Part shown: piece by piece, positions 55,739 through 64,000 of the stretch
Numbering within the stretch: the first letter of the stretch is position 1
Layout: the number at the start of each line of letters is the position of its first letter
Assembly: GCF_003667825.1 (NCBI RefSeq)
Contig: NZ_CP033043.1
Location: forward strand, 4,534,501 to 4,598,500
DNA from: Metabacillus litoralis
GTDB taxonomy: Bacteria; Bacillota; Bacilli; Bacillales; Bacillaceae
DNA: 64,000 nt
Reading direction: 5' to 3'
Notes under the pieces: generated by a model
Databases searched by the model: none
Seen by the model: only the letters and a program-made list of their open reading frames with translations
What the model was told of the DNA's origin: nothing
Made by a program: the position numbers and the translations under genes

Positions 55739-55969
55739 ATGTACTTAACATTAAAAGAAACAGCAGAGTATCTCTCATTGTCTGAAGATCAAATTGAAAA
55801 TCTGATACTTGAAAAGAAGATAAGAGCGCTTTTTGATGGTGAACAATATCTAATCAATAAAGATCAATTTAAAACTCATTTTGAGCAGTTGGAAAAATAT
55901 AAAGCTCTAATTGAAGAATACTTAAAAGAACCAATACCAGAAGATATAGATGTAAAAGATGAGGATTAA
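55739..55969 (+). CDS. Small helix-turn-helix (excisionase-type) DNA-binding protein
   Basis: A 76-residue protein. YLTLKETAEYLSLSEDQIENLILEKKIRALFDGEQYLINKDQF is a MerR-like HTH of the excisionase (HTH_17) type, followed by an acidic tail (EEYLKEPIPEDIDVKDED). The start at 55739 has GAGGAAG about 9 bases upstream; the frame opens at 55721. There is no integrase or other phage gene around, so an Xis role is unlikely; such small proteins are common stand-alone regulators in Bacillaceae. Target genes are unknown. Confidence 0.75.
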   Translation: MYLTLKETAEYLSLSEDQIENLILEKKIRALFDGEQYLINKDQFKTHFEQLEKYKALIEEYLKEPIPEDIDVKDED

Positions 55970-56058
55970 AAATATAGAAAAATAAGGGAGACTTTTTATC
56001 GGATTAATGTTATCATTATTGATAATGAAAACAAAAGTACAAAGGGAGCGAAAAGTAG

Positions 56059-57021
56059 ATGCTTTCTATATATGAAGAAAATTTTAGTGTTACAACCGAT
56101 GTTACTTTAAGAGGTACTTTAGCTATTCCAGAAGCAAGTGAAGAGAAATATCCAGCGATCGTTATAATAAATGGCTCTGGCGGGGCTGATCGTGATGGGA
56201 ACATGAAAAAACCTGCAATTAGAGCAAACTTATATAAAGATTTGGCACATTATTTAACACAGCTAGGGTTTATTTCGCTAAGATATGATAAAAGGTCTGT
56301 TGGTGAAAGTGAGGGGGACCCAATTAAGTCAGGAATGATGGACTTAGTTAAAGATGTCAGAAGGATGGTTCAATTCCTAAAATCACATCCTAAAGTTGAT
56401 CCAACAAAGGTCATTTTACTCGGACACAGTGAGGGGTGTATTTTAGCAACAATTGCCCAGCAAGAAACCCCTGTTGCCGGAATGGTTTTAATAGCAGGGG
56501 CTGCTACCAGTATAAAGGAGCCAATGATGTATCAAAATCTTATCATTCTTGATGAAATACAAAAGTTAAAAGGTTTAAAAGGAACTTTGTTAAGGTATTT
56601 ATTAACTGAAGAAAAATTGAGAAAACAGTTAGATGATCTCTTTCAGAAAATGACAATGTCAGAAGGAGATACACTAAGATATAAACTGAAAAAAACTCCT
56701 GCTAGGTGGTTTAGAGAGCATTTTTCATATTCAAGTGAAGCAATAGTGGAAATATTAGGTGAGTGTGAGTGTCCAATCTTAGCCATAACTGGTGATAAAG
56801 ATGTTCAGGCGGATTGCAATGATTTAAACAGAATTAAACAACTTGAAAAACCTAATGCAAAGACCGTTGTTATAAAGAATATGGATCATATGCTAAAGGA
56901 GTTTAAAGGAGAAAAAACAGTTTTAAACTTAATGAAGCAATACAAACAAGAAGCAAAAGACCCTATTCACCCACAATTAAAAATAGAGTTGGGAAATTGG
57001 GTAACGGAGCAATATTTATAG
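56059..57021 (+). CDS. Alpha/beta hydrolase (dienelactone-hydrolase-like)
   Basis: A 320-residue hydrolase with an N-terminal beta-strand lead-in, then INGSGGADRDGNMKKP (oxyanion region), the nucleophile elbow LGHSEGCILA (Ser about residue 124), Asp in AITGDKDVQADC and His in KNMDHMLKEF. A helical lid insertion lies about 155-225. It lacks a signal peptide. AAGGGAG is 9 bases before the ATG. It is monocistronic, between a small HTH gene and a strong terminator. Esterase or peptidase activity on a small molecule is likely; the substrate is unknown. Confidence 0.88.
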   Translation: MLSIYEENFSVTTDVTLRGTLAIPEASEEKYPAIVIINGSGGADRDGNMKKPAIRANLYKDLAHYLTQLGFISLRYDKRSVGESEGDPIKSGMMDLVKDVRRMVQFLKSHPKVDPTKVILLGHSEGCILATIAQQETPVAGMVLIAGAATSIKEPMMYQNLIILDEIQKLKGLKGTLLRYLLTEEKLRKQLDDLFQKMTMSEGDTLRYKLKKTPARWFREHFSYSSEAIVEILGECECPILAITGDKDVQADCNDLNRIKQLEKPNAKTVVIKNMDHMLKEFKGEKTVLNLMKQYKQEAKDPIHPQLKIELGNWVTEQYL

Positions 57022-57032
57022 AATAAGAAGCG

Positions 57033-57062
57033 CCTCAGTGGATATCTAGCACTGAGGTTTTC
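57033..57062 (+). terminator. Terminator after the hydrolase gene
   Basis: CCTCAGTG (57033-57040) pairs with CACTGAGG (57050-57057), then TTTTC. The next 190 bases hold a TGTCGAA (57158-57164, Spo0A-box-like) and a TATAAT (57214-57219) before the Med-like gene. Confidence 0.8.
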
Positions 57063-57256
57063 TTGTTCTTATTAAAGAATTACTAGTAGAAAAACTCTTT
57101 TAAAAATTAAAAGTTTTAATGGGATTGATACTAGTGGTTGTGAGAGTGAAAGAATTTTGTCGAAATATGTAGATTTTTTAGATAAATTTCTAGCGTATAA
57201 CACAAATGTTCGCTATAATGATATATTGAGAATGTATCTTTAGGGAGAGGTATACA

Positions 57257-58258
57257 ATGCAACAATCGAAACAACTTAAGATGATAGGCATATTAACATT
57301 GATTGTTGGAATCATCATTATAGGGACTATTTTATTTAAAACAAAGGGAATTATTTCTGATGCTGCTGCAAATTATTTTGTTGGCAACACAAAAGTATCC
57401 ATTATAACATCGGATGTTCTCGTAGATCAAAGTTGGGGAAGTTTGGCGTATAAAGGAAAACTGAAGATTGAAGAGATGTTTCCTGTTGATGTAACACTTT
57501 ATAGTGAGATAGATACAGAAAAACGCATGAAAAAAACGATTGAAACAGCAGTAAAAGAGGGTTCAAAGCTAATTATCGGACATGGTCGTGAGTTTTCAGA
57601 CGTTTTTACCGAGGTTGCTGAACAAAATCCAGACATACACTTTATAACGATACATGGAGAATCAAAATATCCTAATCAATCTGTCTATACTTTTGATCAA
57701 GGAGAAATTGAATATTTTGCTGCTTTAGCTTCTAGTTTAGTCACAAAAAGTAACAAAATTGCTTTAATAGATGCTTTTGATGCTAGAGAAAAAAATCCTG
57801 AGTTTGAAAATGGATTGAAGTATTACAAGCCGGAAGCAACGTTTTATTATCGATATGTGGATAGTCGTGACGACGGAGAAAAAGCTGTGCAAATCTTTCG
57901 TGAATTAATTAATGAGGGCGTGGACGTGGTCTACAGCAAAGGAAACTCTTATAATAGGGAAATTATAAATTTGGCTAAAAAAGAAAATATCCATGTGATA
58001 GGTTATCTTGATGATCAATCATATATGGGGAAAGACCATGTCGTAACGAGTGTTTTGAATGATGTTTCACAAGCGTATGTTGCGATTATGGAAGATTATT
58101 TCAGTGAAGATGGAATACCACATGGTAAAGTGATGTTAGGGGCAAATCATGGTGTATATGGCTTAGCTCCCTTTGGGCCGATGTTGACTGAAGAAGAAAA
58201 AGAAATGATTAAAAAAGAGATGGAAAAGTATGAGAAAGGAAAGCTAGTTTTTCCTTAA
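57257..58258 (+). CDS. Membrane-anchored BMP-family (Med-like) ligand-binding protein
   Basis: A 333-residue protein. One N-terminal helix (about residues 9-27) has no lipobox Cys, so the protein is anchored rather than a released or lipidated one. The rest is a basic-membrane-protein (BMP) type periplasmic-binding fold. It resembles B. subtilis Med, which promotes comK expression, for example LAYKGKLKIEEMFPVDVTLY and GSKLIIGHGREFSDVFTEVA. BMP proteins bind nucleosides or sugars. Directly downstream lies a sensor kinase, starting about 20 bases later, so the pair looks like a ligand-binding protein and its kinase. AGGGAGAGG precedes the ATG. Confidence 0.78.
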   Translation: MQQSKQLKMIGILTLIVGIIIIGTILFKTKGIISDAAANYFVGNTKVSIITSDVLVDQSWGSLAYKGKLKIEEMFPVDVTLYSEIDTEKRMKKTIETAVKEGSKLIIGHGREFSDVFTEVAEQNPDIHFITIHGESKYPNQSVYTFDQGEIEYFAALASSLVTKSNKIALIDAFDAREKNPEFENGLKYYKPEATFYYRYVDSRDDGEKAVQIFRELINEGVDVVYSKGNSYNREIINLAKKENIHVIGYLDDQSYMGKDHVVTSVLNDVSQAYVAIMEDYFSEDGIPHGKVMLGANHGVYGLAPFGPMLTEEEKEMIKKEMEKYEKGKLVFP

Positions 58259-58279
58259 AATCTGAGGGGAGGGGTTGTG

Positions 58280-60079
58280 TTGAAAAAAATTTTAATGAAT
58301 ATGTCTTTTCGCACAAAAATTCTCTCAACCCTTCTCATACTAACCTTTGTGTTAAGTGGCTTTTCACTAATTCTTGTCCAATCGATAGATGAGGTAAATC
58401 AAGTTAGTAACAAAATAAAACAGAAGAATATCCCTGAATTGTATTGGCTCTCAAAGTGGGATGAAGAGTTAAGTGTTAAGGGAATAGTAGTCAACGATTT
58501 CTTGGAAGAAAACAAGTGCTGTGAGCTCGCCGTTAAGTATCAGTCGTTTGAAAACATAGAAGAAAGTGAATCTAGTTATAGATCTCCAAAAATTCCAAGT
58601 TCTCTTAATCAAATAAACAAGAGAATGGAACTACTAGATTTTATGATTGTTAATAATGTACAAGGTTTGTTAGATTATCATGATCAAAATGGCGCAAAGG
58701 AATTTATTAAATCGAACTATTTACCACAATATAATTTATTAAAAGAAGAGATTAAAAAGGCTAAGGAAAATACTTATTCAAAATTAGATGGTCATTCAAA
58801 TGAGTTTTCAACGATCATAAAAAGCTCATTATGGTTATTAATCTTTGTTACGATAGTGGCTATTTGCTTATCTATCATTGCTGCTTATCGAATAAGTTCA
58901 AATCTGACAAAGCCTGTAGAATCAATGATAAACAAAGTGGATCGTATTGCCAATGGTCAATATGGGCTAACTTTAAACTCTTCAGAACAAGCTGAATTTG
59001 AACAGCTTACAAATTCGATTAATCAAATGTCTATAAAGTTGAAGGATTCCTTTAACACAATTCTGAATGACAAATTGTACAGGGAGCAAATACTAAATTC
59101 ATTACCTGTTGGAATTATTACAATAAATGACAATTCTACTGAAATTTCAGTCAATAAGACTGCAACGAAAATATTAGGTATGGACGAGCAACAACTAAAA
59201 CAGCAATTTGTCACACAAGGTGATATGAGGAATGAATCGTTTTGGGAGATACTATCTTCAAAAACGGTTTATAAACTTACGAAGGTTCCTTTTATCACGA
59301 GTGAAGGGACGAAGCTGCTACTGGTTTCACAAGCAGAAATGCTGAATCAACAACAACAAATTATAGGCAGAGTTAAAAACTTCGTTGATATTACTGAAAC
59401 TGAAGAGTTGGAAAAAAGAATAAATCAATCTGAAAAATTAGCTGCAGTAGGAGAAATTGCTGCTGGTGCTGCACATGAGATTCGAAATCCTTTAGCAGTG
59501 GTACATGGATTTTTATCATTAATGAATCAGTCGTTTTCGGAAAAGGTAAAAGATCAGTATCATATGCCGCTAATTATGAAAGAGATTGAACGAATAAACA
59601 GTATTATTGAGGAAATGCTTCTTCTTTCTAAGCCAGGTGCACCAATAAGAAGAAAAATTTATCTTCAAAATGTTATGGAAGAATTTTTACCTCTTATCAT
59701 CCAATCTTCTGAAGATATTGAATTTATCATTGACTTACATCCAATTCAACTATCCGTTGATCCAAAACAGATTAAGCAGGTTTTTCATAATCTTATTCGG
59801 AACAGTATTGAAGCAATGGGTGGTAAAGGTGCTATTCATATATATTCGGAGCTAACTGAAAGTTCATATCGAATTTATCTAAAGGATAGTGGATCTGGCA
59901 TCCCATTGGATATGCAAAAAACAATATTTGATCCGTTTGTAAGCTCAAAAGAAAATGGAACAGGTCTAGGATTGATGATTGTTAGGAGAATTGTGGAAAA
60001 TCATCAGGGTATGATCTTTATCCAGGAAAGCTCTGCAGATGGAACGATCTTTGTATTAGATCTTCCTCTAAATAAATAA
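58280..60079 (+). CDS. Sensor histidine kinase with HAMP and PAS domains (orphan)
   Basis: A 599-residue kinase (600 if it starts at the GTG at 58277; both follow AGGGGAGGGG). Helix 1 (about residues 14-34), an extracytoplasmic four-helix-bundle-like sensor (about 35-180), helix 2 (about 183-205), HAMP (about 206-258, with KPVESMINKVDRIANGQY), PAS (about 268-375) and HisKA with the phosphoacceptor His399 in IAAGAAHEIRNPLAVVHGFL. The ATPase has NLIRNSIEAM and NGTGLGLMIVRRIV. It follows the Med-like gene by about 20 bases, so it may take its signal from it. No response regulator adjoins it, so it may feed Spo0F. Confidence 0.88.
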   Translation: MKKILMNMSFRTKILSTLLILTFVLSGFSLILVQSIDEVNQVSNKIKQKNIPELYWLSKWDEELSVKGIVVNDFLEENKCCELAVKYQSFENIEESESSYRSPKIPSSLNQINKRMELLDFMIVNNVQGLLDYHDQNGAKEFIKSNYLPQYNLLKEEIKKAKENTYSKLDGHSNEFSTIIKSSLWLLIFVTIVAICLSIIAAYRISSNLTKPVESMINKVDRIANGQYGLTLNSSEQAEFEQLTNSINQMSIKLKDSFNTILNDKLYREQILNSLPVGIITINDNSTEISVNKTATKILGMDEQQLKQQFVTQGDMRNESFWEILSSKTVYKLTKVPFITSEGTKLLLVSQAEMLNQQQQIIGRVKNFVDITETEELEKRINQSEKLAAVGEIAAGAAHEIRNPLAVVHGFLSLMNQSFSEKVKDQYHMPLIMKEIERINSIIEEMLLLSKPGAPIRRKIYLQNVMEEFLPLIIQSSEDIEFIIDLHPIQLSVDPKQIKQVFHNLIRNSIEAMGGKGAIHIYSELTESSYRIYLKDSGSGIPLDMQKTIFDPFVSSKENGTGLGLMIVRRIVENHQGMIFIQESSADGTIFVLDLPLNK

Positions 60080-60110
60080 AAAAGGCTGACTTTCGTGGTC
60101 AGCCTTTTTA
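60079..60110. terminator. Bidirectional terminator
   Basis: AAAAAGGCTGAC pairs with GTCAGCCTTTTT around a seven-base loop, between converging genes. Confidence 0.9.
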
Positions 60111-60112
60111 TT

Positions 60113-61789
60113 TTACTTTAACTTAAATGAACTCTTTAAAGAAACAATTCGGTTAAACACAGCTTTTTCTTCGGAAGTATGTTTCGGGTCCACATTAAAG
60201 TAGCCGTGACGGAAAAACTGAAACTTATCATGTGGCTGAACATCTTTCATATTTGGCTCTATGAATCCTTGTAGCACCTCAAGAGATTGTTGATTCACAT
60301 AATCAAGGAATGTTTTTTCCTCTGATGGATCTTCTTGAACCTCAGTTTCTTCTTTATCTTTATCAAGTATAAGTGGTTCGTATAAGCGAAACTCTGCCGG
60401 TAATGAATGCTTTGCATCCACCCAGTGAAGAGTTCCTTTTACTTTACGACCTGTAAACCCAGTTCCACTCTTTGTTTCAGGGTCGTAGGTACAATGGATT
60501 TCCACAATGTTACCATCCTCATCTTTGATAACATCTTCACATTTAATAAAGTAGGCATGCTTAAGGCGAACTTCATTGCCTGGAAACAAGCGGAAATACT
60601 TCTTAGGAGGATCCTCCATAAAGTCCTCTTGTTCAATATATATTTCACGTGAAAATGGAATTTGTCTTGTTCCCATTTTAGGGACCTCAGGGTTAATTTC
60701 TGCATCAAGCATTTCTACTTGATCTTCAGGGTAGTTAGTAATGACCACCTTTAGTGGCTTTAAAACACCCATAGTACGTGGTGACTGTAGCTTTAAATCT
60801 TCTCGAACAAAATGTTCAAGCATTGCTTCATCAACCGTTGCAACACCTTTTGAAACACCCGTTTCTTTTACAAATTCACGGATTGCTTTAGGAGTGTAGC
60901 CTTTTCTACGTAAGCCGGAAATCGTTGGCATACGAGGATCATCCCAACCATCAACAAACTTTTCGTCAACAAGCTGCTTTAACTTACGCTTACTCATCAC
61001 AGTGTTTGTAATGCCAAGGCGGCCAAATTCGATCTGCTGTGGCTTATGTTCCATTTCACATTCTTCAATAACCCAATTATAAAGAGGGCGTTGATCCTCG
61101 AATTCAGTTGTACATAGTGAGTGTGTAATTCCTTCGATTGCATCCTCTAATGGATGAGCAAAAGCATACATCGGATAAATACACCAAGCGTCACCAGTAT
61201 TATGATGTGTAGCATGTGAAACACGATAAATAACAGGATCACGTAAGTTAATATTTGGTGATGACATATCAATTTTGGCACGAAGTACTTTTTCGCCGTT
61301 TCCAAACTCACCTTTACGCATGCGATCAAACAGGTCTAGATTTTCTTCAATTGAGCGATTGCGGTAAGGACTTTCCTTACCAGGTGCAGTTAATGTACCA
61401 CGATATTCTCTTATTTCATCTGCGGTTAAGTCATCAACGTATGCTTTACCTTTGTTAATAAGAAGGACAGCACGATTGTACATTTCTTCAAAGTAATCTG
61501 ACGCAAAAAACATACCGTCCCATTCATAGCCAAGCCATGCAACATCTTCTTTTATGGATTCAACAAACTCAGTATCTTCCTTTAAAGGGTTCGTATCGTC
61601 AAATCGCAAATTTGTTTTCCCGTTAAATTCATCTGCCAATCCAAAATTTATGACAATTGATTTTGCATGACCAATATGTAGATATCCATTCGGCTCTGGT
61701 GGGAAGCGAGTGTATACATAGTCACGTTTTCCCGTTTCAAGATCCTCTTTAATTATGCTCTTAATAAAGTTTGAGGAATTTTGTTCCAA
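60113..61789 (-). CDS. glnS: Glutaminyl-tRNA synthetase
   Basis: A 558-residue class I synthetase that attaches glutamine to tRNA-Gln. The HIGH motif is in [20 protein letters not shown], and the KMSKS-like loop in [14 protein letters not shown]. The DDTNP motif ([10 protein letters not shown]) and GlnRS-specific blocks such as [11 protein letters not shown] and [14 protein letters not shown] are intact, as is the anticodon-binding beta-barrel C-terminus. The start is a TTG at 61789, with AAAGG about 10 bases upstream. No T-box leader is present upstream. Many bacilli, including B. subtilis, lack GlnRS and make Gln-tRNA through GatCAB, so having this gene is unusual. Confidence 0.97.
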   Translation of the reverse strand: MEQNSSNFIKSIIKEDLETGKRDYVYTRFPPEPNGYLHIGHAKSIVINFGLADEFNGKTNLRFDDTNPLKEDTEFVESIKEDVAWLGYEWDGMFFASDYFEEMYNRAVLLINKGKAYVDDLTADEIREYRGTLTAPGKESPYRNRSIEENLDLFDRMRKGEFGNGEKVLRAKIDMSSPNINLRDPVIYRVSHATHHNTGDAWCIYPMYAFAHPLEDAIEGITHSLCTTEFEDQRPLYNWVIEECEMEHKPQQIEFGRLGITNTVMSKRKLKQLVDEKFVDGWDDPRMPTISGLRRKGYTPKAIREFVKETGVSKGVATVDEAMLEHFVREDLKLQSPRTMGVLKPLKVVITNYPEDQVEMLDAEINPEVPKMGTRQIPFSREIYIEQEDFMEDPPKKYFRLFPGNEVRLKHAYFIKCEDVIKDEDGNIVEIHCTYDPETKSGTGFTGRKVKGTLHWVDAKHSLPAEFRLYEPLILDKDKEETEVQEDPSEEKTFLDYVNQQSLEVLQGFIEPNMKDVQPHDKFQFFRHGYFNVDPKHTSEEKAVFNRIVSLKSSFKLK

Positions 61790-62010
61790 ATCAGATCAAA
61801 CCTTTCTTTTATATGTATAAATAAGTCCTATTTGTCATTATACCAATAGAATTGAAAAAGGTTAATTTACTTGGTCATTTTTCTGGTAATAGTATATATC
61901 ATGACAGATTTTCTCAGTCTGTATACAAACTTCATGATGAAACATTGTTCAAGCGAATAGATTGCCCCCTTTTGTATAAAATAACGAAGTCTACAGGAGG
62001 TGAAAGGAAT

Positions 62011-62136
62011 ATGCCCAACTTAAATGATAATAAATTTAGAAAGATCCAATCAGAAAGTCAAAAACAAGGGAAATCACAAGAGGAATATGCAGCAGAATTA
62101 GAAAACAACAAAATGAAGGCACAGAAAAGAAAATAG
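62011..62136 (+). CDS. Small hydrophilic protein, function unknown
   Basis: A 41-residue protein beginning MPNLNDNKFRKIQSESQKQG, Lys-, Glu- and Asn-rich, with no membrane segment. AGGAGGTGAAAGG lies just before the ATG, an unusually strong binding site, and a terminator comes right after the stop, so I treat it as a real gene. The longer in-frame opening at 61852 is not supported. I do not recognise the family. Similar tiny charged proteins in Bacillus are sometimes spore or stress proteins, but nothing here shows this. Confidence 0.6.
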   Translation: MPNLNDNKFRKIQSESQKQGKSQEEYAAELENNKMKAQKRK

Positions 62137-62145
62137 TTTTTTGAG

Positions 62146-62176
62146 AGGTAAGCTAAGCGGGTGCTTACCTTTTTTA
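62146..62176 (+). terminator. Terminator after the 41-residue gene
   Basis: AGGTAAGC (62146-62153) pairs with GCTTACCT (62163-62170), then T residues. Confidence 0.88.
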
Positions 62177-62308
62177 AATTGACCCAAAATAATAGTTCTT
62201 GTCGATAAAGTGTAGACTATGTCTGAATTTTACGAAGGAAAAATGTTTATTTTGGAATCCTCTTGTTTTTATAATGATAACAGGTATAAAAATAAGGAGA
62301 ATAGTAGA

Positions 62309-62623
62309 ATGGCATTATCTAAAGAGGATTGGAAAGTCATTGATTTTTTCACATATGAAAGAGTGTTAGTTGATTATACAGCCAGAACAATTTCTAGAAG
62401 AGAAGATTATAAATTGGAAGAATTAGATACAAAATATCTTGTTGAATTAATAAAGGGAATCGGAGAGTATATACAGAAAACCTCAGATGGAATTAGAAAC
62501 TCTGAAAATACGAAACTACTTATTGATAGTGGAATTTTTGACTATTTAGCAACAAAAGTAACTTTTGAATCAGAGATTAATAAACGCTTAATACATTTGC
62601 AAGTATCAAATGTATTTAATTGA
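62309..62623 (+). CDS. Hypothetical protein, 104 residues
   Basis: A soluble, mostly helical protein starting MALSKEDWKVIDFFTYERVL. The ATG at 62309 has AAGGAG 9 bases upstream; the longer frame from 62219 lacks a site. I do not recognise a domain. The gene follows the 41-residue gene's terminator and precedes the SAM riboswitch region, so it is probably transcribed on its own. The coding call rests on the binding site, the start and a well-behaved codon composition. Confidence 0.55.
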   Translation: MALSKEDWKVIDFFTYERVLVDYTARTISRREDYKLEELDTKYLVELIKGIGEYIQKTSDGIRNSENTKLLIDSGIFDYLATKVTFESEINKRLIHLQVSNVFN

Positions 62624-62815
62624 GTTACTTTCATAATTATTACTCTTAAATCAAAAAACGAACATCTTTCTTCACTTTGAACATGTTAACAAACAATACA
62701 CAGATAAGAACATTATTAAATATGAAATTTATGCGTTTTTTGGTAACAAATGATAGATTATGAAATTGATTCAATTGATTTTTTATAATAACTATTAGAA
62801 ATATTCAATTAATGA

Positions 62816-62844
62816 TTGACATCTATCCTGTAGAGTATTAAAGT
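62816..62844 (+). promoter_or_regulatory. Promoter of the SAM-riboswitch transcript
   Basis: TTGACA (62816-62821), a 17-base spacer and TAAAGT (62839-62844) fit a sigma-A promoter at the right distance before the riboswitch. The earlier part of the gap (62624-62815) shows nothing specific. Confidence 0.65.
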
Positions 62845-62881
62845 ATATTTATTGTTTATTTTACTTAATCGCATAAAAAGA

Positions 62882-63036
62882 TCTCTTATCAAGAGTGGCA
62901 GAGGGACTGGCCCGATGACGCCCGGCAACCGTTCAATTAGAATTGGTGCTAAATCCTGCAAAGCTATACAGCTTTGAAAGATAAGAGAGGAGACTCCTAA
63001 AATTGTGGTGAAACCTCTCTATCTTTAGAGAGGTTT
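62882..63036 (+). ncRNA. SAM-I riboswitch (S-box) with terminator
   Basis: The conserved aptamer runs from TCTCTTATC (62882) to GATAAGAGA (62980-62988), the pairing P1 stem. Between them are AGAGGGACTGGCCCGATGA, GCCCGGCAACC and GGTGCTAAATCCTGCA, the core of the S-box. AACCTCTCT (63012-63020) and AGAGAGGTT (63027-63035) with a T-run form the terminator. The 5' terminator arm can instead pair with AGAGAGG (62984-62990) of P1 to make an antiterminator. With SAM bound, P1 holds and transcription stops; when SAM is scarce the downstream gene is read. Confidence 0.96.
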
Positions 63037-63102
63037 TTTTGTTGCCTAGTATTACTAGACATAATTAAAAAGTTTTAGAGAAAATGAGGGGGCAATGCAA
63101 CG

Positions 63103-64000
63103 ATGAAAAACAGATTTTTTAATGCAGCATTTCTTTTGACAATTGTGCTGACTTTACTTGTTACAGGTTGTTCTTCAAATAGTGGAGAAACTGAATCAAC
63201 ACAAGCAAAAGGAAATCCAGAAGTATCATTAGAGAATGTGCCAGAGCGTTTTGCAAGTGGTGAAGGTGCTAAAATCAAAGTTATCCGCAAAATCGGCGGA
63301 GATGATCATACAGCTCAATTTTTAGCAGGAGCTAAAGAAGAAGGGGAAGCTTTAGGTTTTACAGTTGATGTATTTACCGCAAACGGTGATACAGCTAAAT
63401 TCCACGATGCTATTGCACAGGGCTTAGAGGAGGATTATGACGGTTTTATCATTTCACATGGAGATGATGAAGCAACTGTTGATGCTGTACAAAAGCTTGT
63501 TGATGCAGGAAAAAGTGTTGTTACATTTGATTCAAATGAAGGATTAGCTGAAATTGGTGGGGTAACATTAACTTCACAAGATGATGAGGCGTTAGCAAAG
63601 CTCGCGTTAGATCAATTAGTTCAAGATACAAACGGAGAAGCAAACATTGTTTACCTATGGGTTGACGGATTCCCACCAATGGTGAGAAGAAACGCAGTGT
63701 ACCAAGATATTCTTGCTAACAATCCAGGTATTAAAGAAGTAGAACGTTTTGGAGTTGCAGCACCAGATACATCTGTTCAAACACAAAATGCTGTAGCAGC
63801 AATGTTGAACAAACATCCAAAAGGTGAAATTGATGCAATTCTTGCAACATGGGATGCTTTTGCAATAGGTGCAGCGCGTGCGATTAAAGAAGCAGGAAGA
63901 GATGAAATTAAGATTTATGGAATTGATGTTTCAAATGCTGATCTTCAAGAAATGCAAAATGAAGGAAGCTCTTGGAAGTACACAGCAGCTGTTGATCCGA
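63103..64000 (+). CDS. Sugar-type ABC transporter substrate-binding lipoprotein, under SAM riboswitch; 3' end missing
   Basis: The gene runs off the right edge, so only about 299 residues are seen. The signal peptide ends in the lipobox LVTGC (Cys23), and the rest is a type-I periplasmic-binding fold like ribose-binding proteins: IKVIRKIGGDDHTAQFLAGA, FIISHGDDEATVDAVQKLVD and YGIDVSNADLQEM. AGGGGG lies 10 bases before the ATG. The SAM riboswitch 65 bases upstream indicates the substrate belongs to methionine or sulphur metabolism; a sulphur-containing sugar such as methylthioribose is an attractive guess, not shown. ABC transporter ATPase and permease genes should follow beyond the window. 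Confidence 0.85.
   Translation, partial: MKNRFFNAAFLLTIVLTLLVTGCSSNSGETESTQAKGNPEVSLENVPERFASGEGAKIKVIRKIGGDDHTAQFLAGAKEEGEALGFTVDVFTANGDTAKFHDAIAQGLEEDYDGFIISHGDDEATVDAVQKLVDAGKSVVTFDSNEGLAEIGGVTLTSQDDEALAKLALDQLVQDTNGEANIVYLWVDGFPPMVRRNAVYQDILANNPGIKEVERFGVAAPDTSVQTQNAVAAMLNKHPKGEIDAILATWDAFAIGAARAIKEAGRDEIKIYGIDVSNADLQEMQNEGSSWKYTAAVDP

Noticed and set aside
57158..57164. Spo0A box TGTCGAA before the Med-like gene (also one at 32514)
   Set aside because: A 7-base word is expected several times by chance in 64 kb; kept only as a side note.
61852..62010. N-terminal extension of the 41-residue protein
   Set aside because: No binding site at 61852, while a very strong one precedes the ATG at 62011.

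Overview
The window is AT-rich DNA from an endospore-forming member of the Bacillaceae (Bacillus, Metabacillus or Cytobacillus type). The evidence is a GerA-type germinant receptor operon, a Spo0E-like phosphatase, sporulation-type orphan kinases, an RsbQ/RsbP energy-stress module, LmrAB, MalKR/MaeN and OpuD homologues, and Bacillus-style ribosome binding sites. It looks chromosomal. I see no phage, integrase, intact insertion sequence, CRISPR array, tRNA or rRNA.

Layout. 0-10 kb: the start of a formate/nitrite channel gene (cut by the window edge), rsbQ-rsbP, katG behind two PerR-like boxes, an ECF sigma/anti-sigma pair, a DUF1456 protein, a YgjP-like metallopeptidase and an OpuD-type betaine transporter with a sigma-B-type promoter. 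10-21 kb: a peptide transporter, a GH42 beta-galactosidase, a chemoreceptor relic followed by a 52-bp tandem hairpin array, sstT, a large two-domain isoprenoid synthase, selO and a second 52-bp array. 21-31 kb: lmrA-lmrB, an rRNA m5U methyltransferase, a padR/HAAS/DUF4097 operon, asnA, a KinB-like kinase, a cation antiporter and a 154-bp tandem array. 31-43 kb: a UDG-like protein, an oxidoreductase, a TetR-controlled epimerase, a PAS kinase, a YpiB/ReoY-like protein, a methyltransferase, an aromatic-acid-exporter-like protein, an Fpg/Nei glycosylase, an aldo/keto reductase, a second 154-bp array and a methionine gamma-lyase. 43-54 kb: a Spo0E-like small gene, a ger operon in the order D-B-A-C, a DeoR/HAD pair and a malate cluster (kinase, regulator, MaeN, AEC carrier). 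54-64 kb: a TauE-like exporter, a small HTH protein, a hydrolase, a Med/BMP-like sensor protein with a histidine kinase, glutaminyl-tRNA synthetase, two small unknown proteins, and a SAM riboswitch in front of a sugar-type ABC binding lipoprotein cut by the window end.

How it fits together. Stress physiology is prominent: RsbQP would activate sigma-B, which could drive the opuD-like gene, while PerR would control katG. Sporulation inputs are scattered: three kinases of the HEIRNPL type with no partner regulator nearby, and one Spo0E-like phosphatase that could oppose them, plus a germinant receptor used at the other end of the spore cycle. Local regulators sit beside their likely targets (LmrA/LmrB, TetR/epimerase, DeoR/HAD, MalKR/MaeN, PadR operon).

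The most unusual content is (1) the 787-residue protein with two class I isoprenoid-synthase-like domains, each carrying a pair of Asp-rich motifs, and (2) four intergenic tandem arrays in two size classes, two of 52 bp and two of about 154 bp, built from hairpin-forming units. All calls are from reading the sequence; no database search was possible.
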